From Bacteroides sp. (GTDB lineage Bacteria; Bacteroidota; Bacteroidia; Bacteroidales; Muribaculaceae), in the NCBI GenBank assembly GCA_014802265.1, contig JAAVCP010000001.1:1-45446 (forward strand): DNA of 45,446 nucleotides. Direction: 5' to 3'. Below are positions 1 to 8,139 of the stretch, in pieces. The notes beneath the pieces were generated by a model. That model was not told where the DNA came from. It saw nothing but the letters and a program-made list of their open reading frames with translations, and did not search any database. How positions within the stretch are numbered: the stretch's first letter is position 1; every line of letters starts with the position of its first letter. Position numbers and translations under genes: made by a program.

Positions 1-164
1 CCCCTCACCTCAATATCGCCGAAACTCTTTGGCGGATATTGAAAGGGAAATGGATACAGCCACATCATTATGGAAATAAACATGGCTTGTTCTCCACCGT
101 TGAAGATATTCTCTCCAACGTTGGCAAACAATACATGATTAATTTCAGTAGACCTGCGGCTTAA
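1..164 (+). mobile_element. IS630-type transposase, C-terminal end (partial)
   Basis: The window opens inside a reading frame that runs from base 3 to a TAA at 162-164. Its start is outside the window. The peptide begins PHLNIAETLWRILKG and ends VGKQYMINFSRPAA. The PHLN-x-x-E motif carries the final acidic residue of the DDE catalytic triad in IS630-family transposases, and the ending with a Y-x-INF motif is usual for Bacteroidetes members of that family. Only about 53 residues are visible, so whether the element is intact cannot be judged. No clear terminal inverted repeat was identified after the stop. Confidence 0.7.
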
Positions 165-220
165 CATGTCAATACATTAATTTATTTTTACGAGATACTT
201 AACGTAACAAATTTAATGAA

Positions 221-244
221 TTTGTGAAATAATAGTTATCTTTG
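221..244 (+). promoter_or_regulatory. Possible promoter of the ATPase gene
   Basis: TATCTTTG at 237-244 matches the Bacteroidetes -7 element TAnnTTTG, about 20 bases before the ATG at 266. The only TTTG upstream is at 221-224, giving a 12-base spacer where 19-21 is usual. The -7 match is good and the -33 match poor. Confidence 0.4.
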
Positions 245-265
245 CATCAATATTTTTAACTCGAT

Positions 266-1210
266 ATGACTATCAAGACAATTACCATTGACTATTTATG
301 GGGCAAATATTCTTTTAAATGGAATATCAACCACAATGTATCAATACTTTCTGGCATTAATGGGTCAGGAAAGTCTACAGTAATGCGGGCAATAGCAGCA
401 TTACTCAACGGAGAAATGGTGAAGTCTCCCCTTGATAAACGATTTAGAAAATTGACAATAGAAATGTCTGACAGCACCCTTCTATTGCTTGAGATATTTA
501 ATGATAAAGATAATATAACCACCAATAATGACTCGCCATTACAGAAAATTTCTGTAGTAAGAAATGGGAAAATCATTCCTAATGACAGTTTCTTCCCATG
601 CCTTAAATCTGCTTTTATATCTACCTTTGACTACGCCCCTCCTCAATTACAAAACTCCGGTAAATTTGTAGATTATGTAATAGGTGTCAAGTCTTTGAGC
701 GAATTAGATATTATATTAGATAGTGTAGTTGAGAAATACAAATCATATCAGATTGAACTCTCTACCAGAATGTCTAAAATGATGGCATCCGGCGAGGCAA
801 ATGCTCAAACTGTAATTGAATTATTTGGTGCAAAAAACCGATTCCTGGACATATATGATTCTATACTTAAAGAATCCGGTAAGTATATGAACAGAGATAA
901 GGGTGAGGTTGAATTTATATTCCGTAGTGATGGAAAGTCTCATCCCTATTCAGATTTATCTGCGGGGGAGAAACAGTTACTACTAATAATGCTCACCGTT
1001 TTTATGCAGGCAGAAAAGGAAGCAATTTTATTGATGGATGAACCAGAAATTTCCATGCATATAGACTGGCAACATCGCCTACTAAAGGAAATAAAGGCAA
1101 TTAATCCGAAATGTCAGATAATTGTATCTACCCATTCTCCCGCAATGATTCTTGATGGCTGGCAAATGGCAGTAGTGAATATGGAAGATATCATGAAGGA
1201 GATTAAGTAA
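266..1210 (+). CDS. AAA/ABC-type ATPase (RecF/SMC-like), possible defence-system component
   Basis: A stand-alone 314-residue nucleotide-binding protein with the order of motifs of the AAA_15/AAA_21 (OLD/RecF-like) ATPases. Walker A is GINGSGKST near residues 30-38, an ABC-like signature DLSAGEKQLLL lies near 232, Walker B ILLMDEPEIS near 255, and an H-loop STHSP near 290. No nuclease or membrane domain is visible in it. In this family such ATPases usually act with a second protein encoded immediately downstream, for example DUF4435 or TOPRIM effectors in phage-defence modules. Here the stop TAA shares its last base with an ATG (TAATG at 1208-1212), showing that a coupled partner gene once followed, but that partner is cut off after about 27 codons. 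The substrate is unknown; the defence role is inference from architecture. Confidence 0.75.
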   Translation: MTIKTITIDYLWGKYSFKWNINHNVSILSGINGSGKSTVMRAIAALLNGEMVKSPLDKRFRKLTIEMSDSTLLLLEIFNDKDNITTNNDSPLQKISVVRNGKIIPNDSFFPCLKSAFISTFDYAPPQLQNSGKFVDYVIGVKSLSELDIILDSVVEKYKSYQIELSTRMSKMMASGEANAQTVIELFGAKNRFLDIYDSILKESGKYMNRDKGEVEFIFRSDGKSHPYSDLSAGEKQLLLIMLTVFMQAEKEAILLMDEPEISMHIDWQHRLLKEIKAINPKCQIIVSTHSPAMILDGWQMAVVNMEDIMKEIK

Positions 1211-1292
1211 TGGCTACATCTTTAATTTTACATAATCCTCCTATTTGTCAGGATAATGTAATTCCAGAAAGTTTAAATTACCAAATAAAAAA
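1210..1292 (+). pseudogene. Truncated gene coupled to the ATPase
   Basis: An ATG overlapping the ATPase stop by one base opens a frame beginning MATSLILHNPPICQDN and reaching ESLNYQIKN. The frame then runs straight into a strong bidirectional terminator hairpin at 1287-1321 and on into the antisense of the oxidoreductase gene until 1473. Only the first 27 or so codons look like protein. The likely reading is the N-terminal stump of the ATPase's partner gene, deleted downstream. I do not recognise the family. Confidence 0.4.
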
Positions 1293-1321
1293 TCTCGCAA
1301 CCGATGGCTGCGAGATTTTTT
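1287..1321. terminator. Bidirectional terminator between ATPase operon and nifJ
   Basis: A perfect 13-bp inverted repeat, AAAAAATCTCGCA (1287-1299) and TGCGAGATTTTTT (1309-1321), with a 9-base loop. The A-run and T-run make it a rho-independent terminator on both strands. It serves the minus-strand oxidoreductase gene ending at 1355 and the plus-strand ATPase transcript. Confidence 0.85.
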
Positions 1322-1354
1322 ATTTGACAGGTCTTAAATTATTTCATTTTAAGA

Positions 1355-4300
1355 TTATTTCTCACGGAGGGCTTCCTCTTCGGGAGTCATCTCGGGATCC
1401 TTTTCCCATTTCTGCTCTGAAAGACGCTTGTAGTTATTGTAGCGCCAACGGGCATTATCCTGAGCTGCCTTGAAGAGTTCCTCGGCTGCCTCGGGCTGCA
1501 TCTTGTAGAGGGAAGCAAAACGAACCTCACCTTTGAGGTAGTCGTTAAACTTGCTCCAATCAGGCTCCTTGCTGTCAAGAGAGAACGGATTCTGACCGCT
1601 GTTCTCAAGATCCGGATTGTAGCGCCAGAGCTGCCAGTAGCCACATTCAACTGCCTTCTTCTCCTCTTCCTGGCTGTGACCCATGCCAATCTTGATGCCG
1701 TGGTTAATACAGGGTGAGTAAGCAATTACGAGTGACGGACCGTCATACGCCTCAGCTTCACGGAGCGCCTTCAGGGTCTGAGCGTTGTCGGCACCCATTG
1801 CTACCTGAGCCACATATACATAGCCGTAAGTAGTAGCAATTAAGCCGAGGTCTTTCTTGCGGATTCTCTTGCCTGCGGCTGCAAACTTAGCGATGGCAGC
1901 GATAGGAGTAGCCTTAGATGACTGTCCACCGGTGTTGGAGTAAACCTCTGTATCAAGAACAAGGATATTCACATTCTTACCGGAAGCGATAACGTGGTCA
2001 AGACCGCCGAAACCTATATCGTAGCTTGCGCCGTCACCACCGATAATCCACTGGCTTCGCTTGGTGAGATACTGGCTGAGGTTGACAATAGTCTTACAAT
2101 TCTCACAGCCGGCATCGCAACCCTTGCTTGCCTCCTCAACGAGAGCCTTCCCTTTCTCACGAGATGCGTCAGCATCTTCGCGTGCGTCAAGCCAAGCCTG
2201 AGCAGCAGCCTTCATGCTATCGGGAGCTTCTGAAGCGATAATCTTCTCACAAGCATCAACAAGGCGTGCACGCATCTTCTCATAAGCGATGTGCATACCG
2301 AGTCCGAACTCGCAGAAATCCTCAAAGAGTGAGTTAGCCCATGCAGGACCCTGACCCTTGTCGTTTTCACAATAAGGTGTGGAAGGAACTGAACCGGAAT
2401 AGATTGAAGAGCAACCTGTGGCATTGGCAACAACCTGACGGTCGCCGAAGAGCTGAGTGATAAGCTTCACATAGGGAGTCTCACCACAACCGGAGCAAGC
2501 ACCGGAGAACTCAAAGAGCGGAGTTGCAAACTGGCTGTTCTTAACATTAGCCTTAATGTCAACGAGATTGCTCTTTGAAGAAACATGGTTCATGCAGTAA
2601 TCCCAATTGGGTTGCTGGTCAACCTGAGTTTCCTCATGCTTCATTGTAAGAGCCTTCTCACCCTTCTTGCCGGGACATACGTCAGCGCAGTTGCCACAGC
2701 CAAGACAGTCGAGGACATCAACCTGCTGCACGAAACGCATTCCAGTGAATGTCTTGCCGATAGCCGGGATAGAATGGTCTTCGCCAAAAGGAGCGGCAGC
2801 CATCTCCTCAGGAGTGAGGACAAACGGACGGATAGCGGCGTGAGGACAAACGTAAGAACACTTGTTACATTGGATACAGTTGTTGGGGTTCCATTCGGGC
2901 ACAAAAGCAGCCACACCACGCTTCTCATAACGTGCGGTGCCCTGGGGCCATGTGCCGTCAGCACGGTCAGCGAATGCAGAAACAGGAAGAAGATCGCCGT
3001 CCTGAGCATTGATCGGGAATACAACGTTGGTCACGAACTCGGGAGCTGCCATGTGGTGCGGTTCCTCATCAGGAAGTGCTGCCCATGCGGGATCAACCTC
3101 AAGAACCTTATACTCACCGCCTCGGTCAACAGCTGCGTAGTTCATGTTGACAACATTCTCACCTTTCTTGCCGTAAGACTTCACGATAAACTTCTTCATC
3201 TGCTCGATGGCAAGCTCAACGGGAATAACCTTTGTGATACGGAAGAACGCACTCTGGAGGATAGTGTTTGTACGGTTGCCAAGACCAATCTCCTGAGCAA
3301 TCTGAGATGCGTTGATATAATATACGGTAATATTATTACGGGCAAACAGACGCTTCACTCTGTTGGGCAGGTTCTTAGCCAATTCCTCACCTTCCCAGAT
3401 AGTATTGAGAAGGAATGTGCCGTTCTGCTGCAAGCCACGTGTAACATCATACATGTGGAGGTAAGCCTGAACGTGGCAAGCCACAAAGTTCGGGGTAGTC
3501 ACCAGATATGTAGAGCGGATAGGCTTGTCGCCGAAACGAAGATGAGAGCAAGTGAAACCACCTGACTTCTTGGAGTCATAAGAGAAATAAGCCTGGCAAT
3601 ATTTATCAGTGTTGTCACCGATAATCTTCACGGAGTTCTTGTTTGCACCTACTGTACCGTCGGCACCAAGACCGAAGAACTTAGCCTGGAACATACCCTC
3701 GTCACCAACGCTGATTTCAGGAAGCTGGGGAAGGGAAAGGAATGTAACGTCATCATTGATGCCAATTGTGAAACCGTTCTTAGGCTCGGGAAGCGCAAGA
3801 TTCTCGTAAACAGAAAGGATTTGAGCAGGAGTAGTGTCTTTTGAGCTGAGACCGAAACGTCCGCCGATAATCATCGGGGCATTCTCCTTGCCATAATAGC
3901 AATCCTTAACATCAAGATAAAGAGGCTCGCCAAGAGCACCGGGTTCTTTTGTGCGGTCAAGCACAGCTATACGTTTTGCAGAAGCGGGAACTGCTGCAAG
4001 GAAATGCTTTGCAGAGAAGGGGCGATAAAGGTGAACGCTTACAAGACCTACCTTCTCACCCTTTGCGCGGAGGTAGTCAACAGTTTCGCGGATACACTCA
4101 GTCACAGAACCCATAGCAATTAGCACGCGGTCAGCCTCAGGATCTCCATAATAGTCGAAAAGACCATAGTTGCGCCCTGTGATCTTAGACACCTCCTTCA
4201 TATAGTTTTCCACTATCTCAGGCACTGCGAGATAGTAAGGATTGGAAGCCTCACGATGCTGGAAGAATACGTCAGGATTCTCAGCCATGCCACGTGCCAC

Positions 4301-4945
4301 GGGAGATTCGGGATTGAGGGCACGTTTACGGAACTCCAACAGAGCCTCCTGATCGATGAGCGGAGCAAGATCATTCTGATCAATAGCCTCAATTTTCTGA
4401 ATCTCGTGAGATGTGCGGAATCCGTCGAAGAAGTTCACGAAAGGCACACGGCTCTTTATTGTGGAAAGATGAGCCACAGCAGCGAGATCCATCACTTCCT
4501 GCACAGAGCCTTCACATAACATGGCGAAACCGGTCTGACGGGCAGACATCACGTCCTGATGATCGCCGAAAATGCTCAGCGCATGAGATGCAAGAGTACG
4601 TGCTGAAACGTGGAAGACACAGGGAAGAAGCTCACCGGCAATCTTATACATGTTAGGAATCATCAGGAGAAGACCCTGAGATGCCGTGTAGGTAGTAGTC
4701 AACGCACCTGCCTGAAGTGAACCGTGAACGGCACCGGCGGCACCACCCTCACTCTGCATCTCCTGCACGAGTACTGTTTCTCCAAAAATGTTCTTTCTGC
4801 CGGCAGCTGACCAGTCATCGACATATTCCGCCATTGTTGACGACGGGGTAATAGGATAGATAGCGGCAACCTCAGTAAACATATAACTGATGTGTGCAGC
4901 AGCCTGATTACCATCGCAGGTCAGGAATTGCTTTGCTTTGCTCAT
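1355..4945 (-). CDS. nifJ: Pyruvate:ferredoxin (flavodoxin) oxidoreductase
   Basis: A 1196-residue single-chain PFOR, the usual length for this fused enzyme. It oxidatively decarboxylates pyruvate to acetyl-CoA and CO2 and passes electrons to ferredoxin or flavodoxin in the cytoplasm, a central step of anaerobic metabolism. The N-terminal pyrimidine-binding domain contains YPITPSSTMAEYVDDW. Two ferredoxin-type 4Fe-4S motifs follow near residues 690 and 745 (CIQCNKCSYVCP and CLGCGNCADVCPG). The C-terminal thiamine diphosphate domain has SGACSGCGETPY, the GDGASYDIGFGGLDH motif and LDTEVYSNTGGQSSK; the further cysteines expected for the proximal cluster are present. It stands alone with its own promoter (5135-5165), a leader of about 180 bases and a terminator (1287-1321). 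Base composition is richer in G+C than the flanking accessory genes, fitting a core gene. Confidence 0.97.
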   Translation of the reverse strand: MSKAKQFLTCDGNQAAAHISYMFTEVAAIYPITPSSTMAEYVDDWSAAGRKNIFGETVLVQEMQSEGGAAGAVHGSLQAGALTTTYTASQGLLLMIPNMYKIAGELLPCVFHVSARTLASHALSIFGDHQDVMSARQTGFAMLCEGSVQEVMDLAAVAHLSTIKSRVPFVNFFDGFRTSHEIQKIEAIDQNDLAPLIDQEALLEFRKRALNPESPVARGMAENPDVFFQHREASNPYYLAVPEIVENYMKEVSKITGRNYGLFDYYGDPEADRVLIAMGSVTECIRETVDYLRAKGEKVGLVSVHLYRPFSAKHFLAAVPASAKRIAVLDRTKEPGALGEPLYLDVKDCYYGKENAPMIIGGRFGLSSKDTTPAQILSVYENLALPEPKNGFTIGINDDVTFLSLPQLPEISVGDEGMFQAKFFGLGADGTVGANKNSVKIIGDNTDKYCQAYFSYDSKKSGGFTCSHLRFGDKPIRSTYLVTTPNFVACHVQAYLHMYDVTRGLQQNGTFLLNTIWEGEELAKNLPNRVKRLFARNNITVYYINASQIAQEIGLGNRTNTILQSAFFRITKVIPVELAIEQMKKFIVKSYGKKGENVVNMNYAAVDRGGEYKVLEVDPAWAALPDEEPHHMAAPEFVTNVVFPINAQDGDLLPVSAFADRADGTWPQGTARYEKRGVAAFVPEWNPNNCIQCNKCSYVCPHAAIRPFVLTPEEMAAAPFGEDHSIPAIGKTFTGMRFVQQVDVLDCLGCGNCADVCPGKKGEKALTMKHEETQVDQQPNWDYCMNHVSSKSNLVDIKANVKNSQFATPLFEFSGACSGCGETPYVKLITQLFGDRQVVANATGCSSIYSGSVPSTPYCENDKGQGPAWANSLFEDFCEFGLGMHIAYEKMRARLVDACEKIIASEAPDSMKAAAQAWLDAREDADASREKGKALVEEASKGCDAGCENCKTIVNLSQYLTKRSQWIIGGDGASYDIGFGGLDHVIASGKNVNILVLDTEVYSNTGGQSSKATPIAAIAKFAAAGKRIRKKDLGLIATTYGYVYVAQVAMGADNAQTLKALREAEAYDGPSLVIAYSPCINHGIKIGMGHSQEEEKKAVECGYWQLWRYNPDLENSGQNPFSLDSKEPDWSKFNDYLKGEVRFASLYKMQPEAAEELFKAAQDNARWRYNNYKRLSEQKWEKDPEMTPEEEALREK

Positions 4946-5288
4946 AGTTATCTATAATTAAATTTGAGTTAGTATTCATACTAATTAGGAATTAGCAATT
5001 AGTAATTATAGTTACATGTAAAATCACCGGATAACTATTATCGTCTGAAACCTAATTTGACAAAATTACTACTTACTAATTTCTCATTACTAATTTTAAA
5101 ACCCTGTAGATACAGTTTACACTTATTTCAGATGCAAAGTTAATTATTTCCTTGCGAATTATCAATAATCTTTCCCTTATATTTTATATTTGACATAAAA
5201 AAATGCAAATCGGATGTCATTAATAACATAGGGGCATCATACACCTTCCGCAAAACAAACAGCATCTGACATTCTAATGTTGGGGTGG
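4946..5288. other. Intergenic leader of nifJ with AT-rich inverted segments
   Basis: This gap separates two minus-strand genes. It contains the nifJ promoter (5135-5165), a CTGTAGATACAG dyad at 5104-5115, and two AT-rich blocks rich in TAATTAG/CTAATT words, at about 4977-5010 and 5062-5098, that are roughly inverted copies of each other. No open frame in it looks coding. Confidence 0.6.
5135..5165 (-). promoter_or_regulatory. Promoter of nifJ
   Basis: On the minus strand TTG (5165-5163), a 20-base spacer and TAACTTTG (5142-5135) match the Bacteroidetes sigma-70 consensus TTG-N19/21-TAnnTTTG. Transcription would start near 5128 and leave a leader of roughly 180 bases before the ATG at 4945. 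Confidence 0.75.
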
Positions 5289-6623
5289 TTATTTCAGCGG
5301 CGTAATCCTACGCTTCTCCCCCTTCAATTTCTTTCCCTCAGAGCGGTTTAGCACTTCAGGCACCTCCCCCTCCTTAACCGCTACGAGTGAATAATGGTCA
5401 TATACATTTATCTTCCCAATAGAGGAAGGCTCTACCCCACACTCTTTTACAAGAAAACCGAGAATATCGCCTCGTGAAAGTTTCTCGCGCTTGCCGCCAG
5501 AAATATAAAGAGTCATGAATTGGGAACGGAGCACACCTTTCTTTTCAGCATCAAGAGTATAGGTGTCATCAAACTCCACAAAATCTTTTACATTTTCTTC
5601 AGGACCCACAAGCACATACACATCGCCGTCTTCCTCTATACGTGCAGTGCGACCATTACGGTGAGTATAGGCTTCCGGAGTAAGGGGGATATGATAATGC
5701 ACCACGGAACGAACTTTCTCAATATCCAGACCACGTGCCGCAAGGTCAGTGGCAATCAGTATCGGTCGGCTACCGCTATTAAACAAAGCGAGGGCAGTCT
5801 CACGTTCCCTTTGGTCAAGCGCACCATGATATAAAACGCATGAGACTTTTCTCTTACGTAAAAATTCATAGACCCTTTCCGCGCTTTCCCGGTGGTTTAC
5901 AAAAATAATTGATTTTTCGGGTTCCTCACCTTGCGATATGTTATTAAGCAACGTCAGAAGACTCTCCAGTTTATCTTTCCCGTCAGAATCAACGCGGTGA
6001 ACGTTCATTCGGCTTCTCAATGATTTGTTGCCTTCAAGATAATTTATTGTAATCGGATTATTGAGATTGAGGAAATCGGGAAGTACGTCAGCCGATGTAG
6101 CAGATGTAAGTATAACGCGACTCACATTTTTCATTCTATTGATAAGTTTCCCCATCTCTTCCTCAAATCCGAGTTCGAGTGACTTATCAAATTCATCAAG
6201 CACAAGTATTCTCACGGGGAGCAAATCAACATTACGACGCACTGCATGGTCAAGCAGACGACCGGGAGTAGCTACAACAATATCCGGCACCACCTTAAGG
6301 CTATTGACCTCGTCTTCCACCTTATGCCCTCCGTAAAGGGCTATGACTCTCATGCCCTGTGCCACTTCCCTCATGACACCGGCAATCTGAACCACCAACT
6401 CCCGTGAAGGAGCAATCACCACACACTGCACACGCCCGGTGGAGGGTTTCAACATTTTCATCACCGGCAATGTAAATGCCAGCGTCTTACCACTTCCTGT
6501 AGGTGACAACAATATAATGTCGCGTGATTCAGAAGCGGATGCCATCATTTTTTGCTGCATCTCATTGAGCTGCTCTATGCCAAGGCGGTCTTTCACTGCC
6601 GGCAAAAATTCCTTTTCTCTCAT
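5289..6623 (-). CDS. DEAD-box ATP-dependent RNA helicase with DbpA-like C-terminal domain
   Basis: A 444-residue superfamily 2 helicase that unwinds RNA duplexes using ATP, probably in ribosome assembly or mRNA turnover. Visible motifs are the Q-motif region LNEMQQKMM near residue 20, motif I SPTGSGKT near 40, motif Ia APSRELVVQ, motif II written VLDEFDKS (DEFD in place of DEAD), motif III TSATS, and motif VI HRNGRTAR near 330. The last 75 or so residues (LYISGGKREKLSRGDI onward) look like the DbpA RNA-binding fold, followed by a basic tail. That C-terminal fold suggests rRNA specificity as in DbpA, although DEFD is a variant Walker B. The gene is monocistronic. Confidence 0.9.
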   Translation of the reverse strand: MREKEFLPAVKDRLGIEQLNEMQQKMMASASESRDIILLSPTGSGKTLAFTLPVMKMLKPSTGRVQCVVIAPSRELVVQIAGVMREVAQGMRVIALYGGHKVEDEVNSLKVVPDIVVATPGRLLDHAVRRNVDLLPVRILVLDEFDKSLELGFEEEMGKLINRMKNVSRVILTSATSADVLPDFLNLNNPITINYLEGNKSLRSRMNVHRVDSDGKDKLESLLTLLNNISQGEEPEKSIIFVNHRESAERVYEFLRKRKVSCVLYHGALDQRERETALALFNSGSRPILIATDLAARGLDIEKVRSVVHYHIPLTPEAYTHRNGRTARIEEDGDVYVLVGPEENVKDFVEFDDTYTLDAEKKGVLRSQFMTLYISGGKREKLSRGDILGFLVKECGVEPSSIGKINVYDHYSLVAVKEGEVPEVLNRSEGKKLKGEKRRITPLK

Positions 6624-6766
6624 ATATTTGTAACAACCTTTTTATGTATAACAACCCATGACTAAAGTTGTTTCACACCCGGTTGCAACAAGCCACACAC
6701 CCCAATTTAAAATCACTGGTAATAACATTAAGATTTAACCCACGGAGTGTGTGACTATTATATAAA

Positions 6767-6802
6767 ATCATCGGTACCATATCAAGAAATGGTACCGATG
6801 AT
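6767..6802 (-). terminator. Terminator of the RND efflux operon
   Basis: A 14-bp perfect stem, ATCATCGGTACCAT (6767-6780) with ATGGTACCGATGAT (6789-6802), and an 8-base loop, lying two bases past the stop of the TolC-family gene. On the minus strand the stem is followed by a TTTTATAT run. Confidence 0.8.
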
Positions 6803-6804
6803 GA

Positions 6805-8139
6805 TTATTTCCTGCCTGTAGACTGAAGATATTCAATAGTCTTTATTTGGTAATCTCCATAGGCATCTACAAATTGGTTATGCGACTGCTGGAATAAAGT
6901 CTGAGCTTTGAGAAGATCCGTAATGGCTATTGTCCCGGCACGATAGTAATTCTCATTCAGTTTGAGATTTTCATTTGCCTGCTCTATTGACTGACGAGCA
7001 ATCCCAATCTTTTCGTAAGATGTGTTGAGAGCGTTCCAGGCATTACTCATCTTTACTTGAAGGAGTTCGGAATAATTTGAAAGATCGTTTCTTGCCATCT
7101 CGACTTTCAATTTACTTTGCCGCATAGAGTGCGAACCACCCCACCAGTCACTTATAGGAATAGATACAGTCGCGTAAATTGCTCCGAAACCATGACCCTG
7201 ATCAATTATGTTATGATAAAAGTAACCGGCTCCAACAGCCACTTTGGGCAGATTGGCACCTAATGACATCTTTTCCTGTATTTTTGAAGCCTCGACATTC
7301 TGTTGCAGAAGTCCGTAATCCGTAGTGGAATATAACGCATCTGATGGCAGCACAAATAGAGTGTCAGGCTTATTCACAGTCATAGCAGGAGTAATATCTG
7401 CCGATATGCCAATAGGCTCAATACCCTTGCCAATGTATTGCGCGAGTATTGTGGATACTATGGTGATACCATTATCCAATTCCACACGGCCTGTCAGCAT
7501 TTCGTTTCGTCTGAGCTGCACTTCCAATAGATCATTTCTAAGCGTTACTCCGGCATTGACAGCAACAGTTACCTGGCGTTCAAGTGTGTCAAGCATTGCG
7601 ATAAGATCGTCTACAGTCTTGCGTTTAGATTTCAAGGAAGCAAGTTGCCAATAATATTGCTCAACTGTCAATATAACCTGATCCTCACTTTGCCGTGACT
7701 GTAATTCGGCAACTACTTCTCCAATCTCAGCCAGTTTATTACCGTTGACAATCAATCCTCCCATAAAAACGGGTTGGACAAGATTGACGTCTGCCATAAC
7801 TCCTTTTTTGATAAGACTGAAGTCAAGGTTAATAGGGAAAGCGCCACCTTCAGGGAGAATGTCAGGGATAGCAGGTAACTGAATATTGTCGTCAAACTTA
7901 TACTTCACCACACTATTATTGGTAGTAAAAGCGGCACCCGTGGCACTCACATTAGGAAAATATTTAGTAAATGCTTCCTGCCGCATAGCTTTGGCTATCC
8001 CACTTTGCAGGGATGCATTACGTATCGCAACGTTGTTCTGCAAAGCGAGTTCCTTGCATTGGTCAAGTGTCAGGACATCTTCTGCCCCGGCTGTCATTAC
8101 AATCAGTAATGACAGGAGTATCATTATATATCTTTTCAT
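6805..8139 (-). CDS. TolC-family outer membrane efflux protein
   Basis: A 444-residue protein with an N-terminal signal peptide (hydrophobic run from residue 4, cleaved near MTAGAED). It has the two long coiled-coil-rich halves of outer membrane efflux proteins: repeated LxLxQCKELALQNNVAIRNA at the N-terminus and ENLKLNENYYRAGTIAITDL near the C-terminus. It would form the trimeric outer-membrane channel of a tripartite pump. Its ATG overlaps the stop of the RND gene (ATGA at 8136-8139), so translation is coupled, and it is the last gene of the operon, followed at once by a terminator. Exported substrates cannot be told from sequence. Confidence 0.93.
   Translation of the reverse strand: MKRYIMILLSLLIVMTAGAEDVLTLDQCKELALQNNVAIRNASLQSGIAKAMRQEAFTKYFPNVSATGAAFTTNNSVVKYKFDDNIQLPAIPDILPEGGAFPINLDFSLIKKGVMADVNLVQPVFMGGLIVNGNKLAEIGEVVAELQSRQSEDQVILTVEQYYWQLASLKSKRKTVDDLIAMLDTLERQVTVAVNAGVTLRNDLLEVQLRRNEMLTGRVELDNGITIVSTILAQYIGKGIEPIGISADITPAMTVNKPDTLFVLPSDALYSTTDYGLLQQNVEASKIQEKMSLGANLPKVAVGAGYFYHNIIDQGHGFGAIYATVSIPISDWWGGSHSMRQSKLKVEMARNDLSNYSELLQVKMSNAWNALNTSYEKIGIARQSIEQANENLKLNENYYRAGTIAITDLLKAQTLFQQSHNQFVDAYGDYQIKTIEYLQSTGRK

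Noticed and set aside
1210..1473. Full 87-codon frame after the ATPase
   Set aside because: After about 27 codons it reads through a terminator stem and then antisense of nifJ, so only the first part is kept as a stump.
2585..3565. Plus-strand open frame of 326 codons
   Set aside because: It lies entirely antisense to the oxidoreductase gene, has no family resemblance and reflects the codon bias of the real gene.
4970..5117. CRISPR-like AT-rich repeats
   Set aside because: The blocks are inverted, not direct, irregular in length and too few; no cas gene is near.
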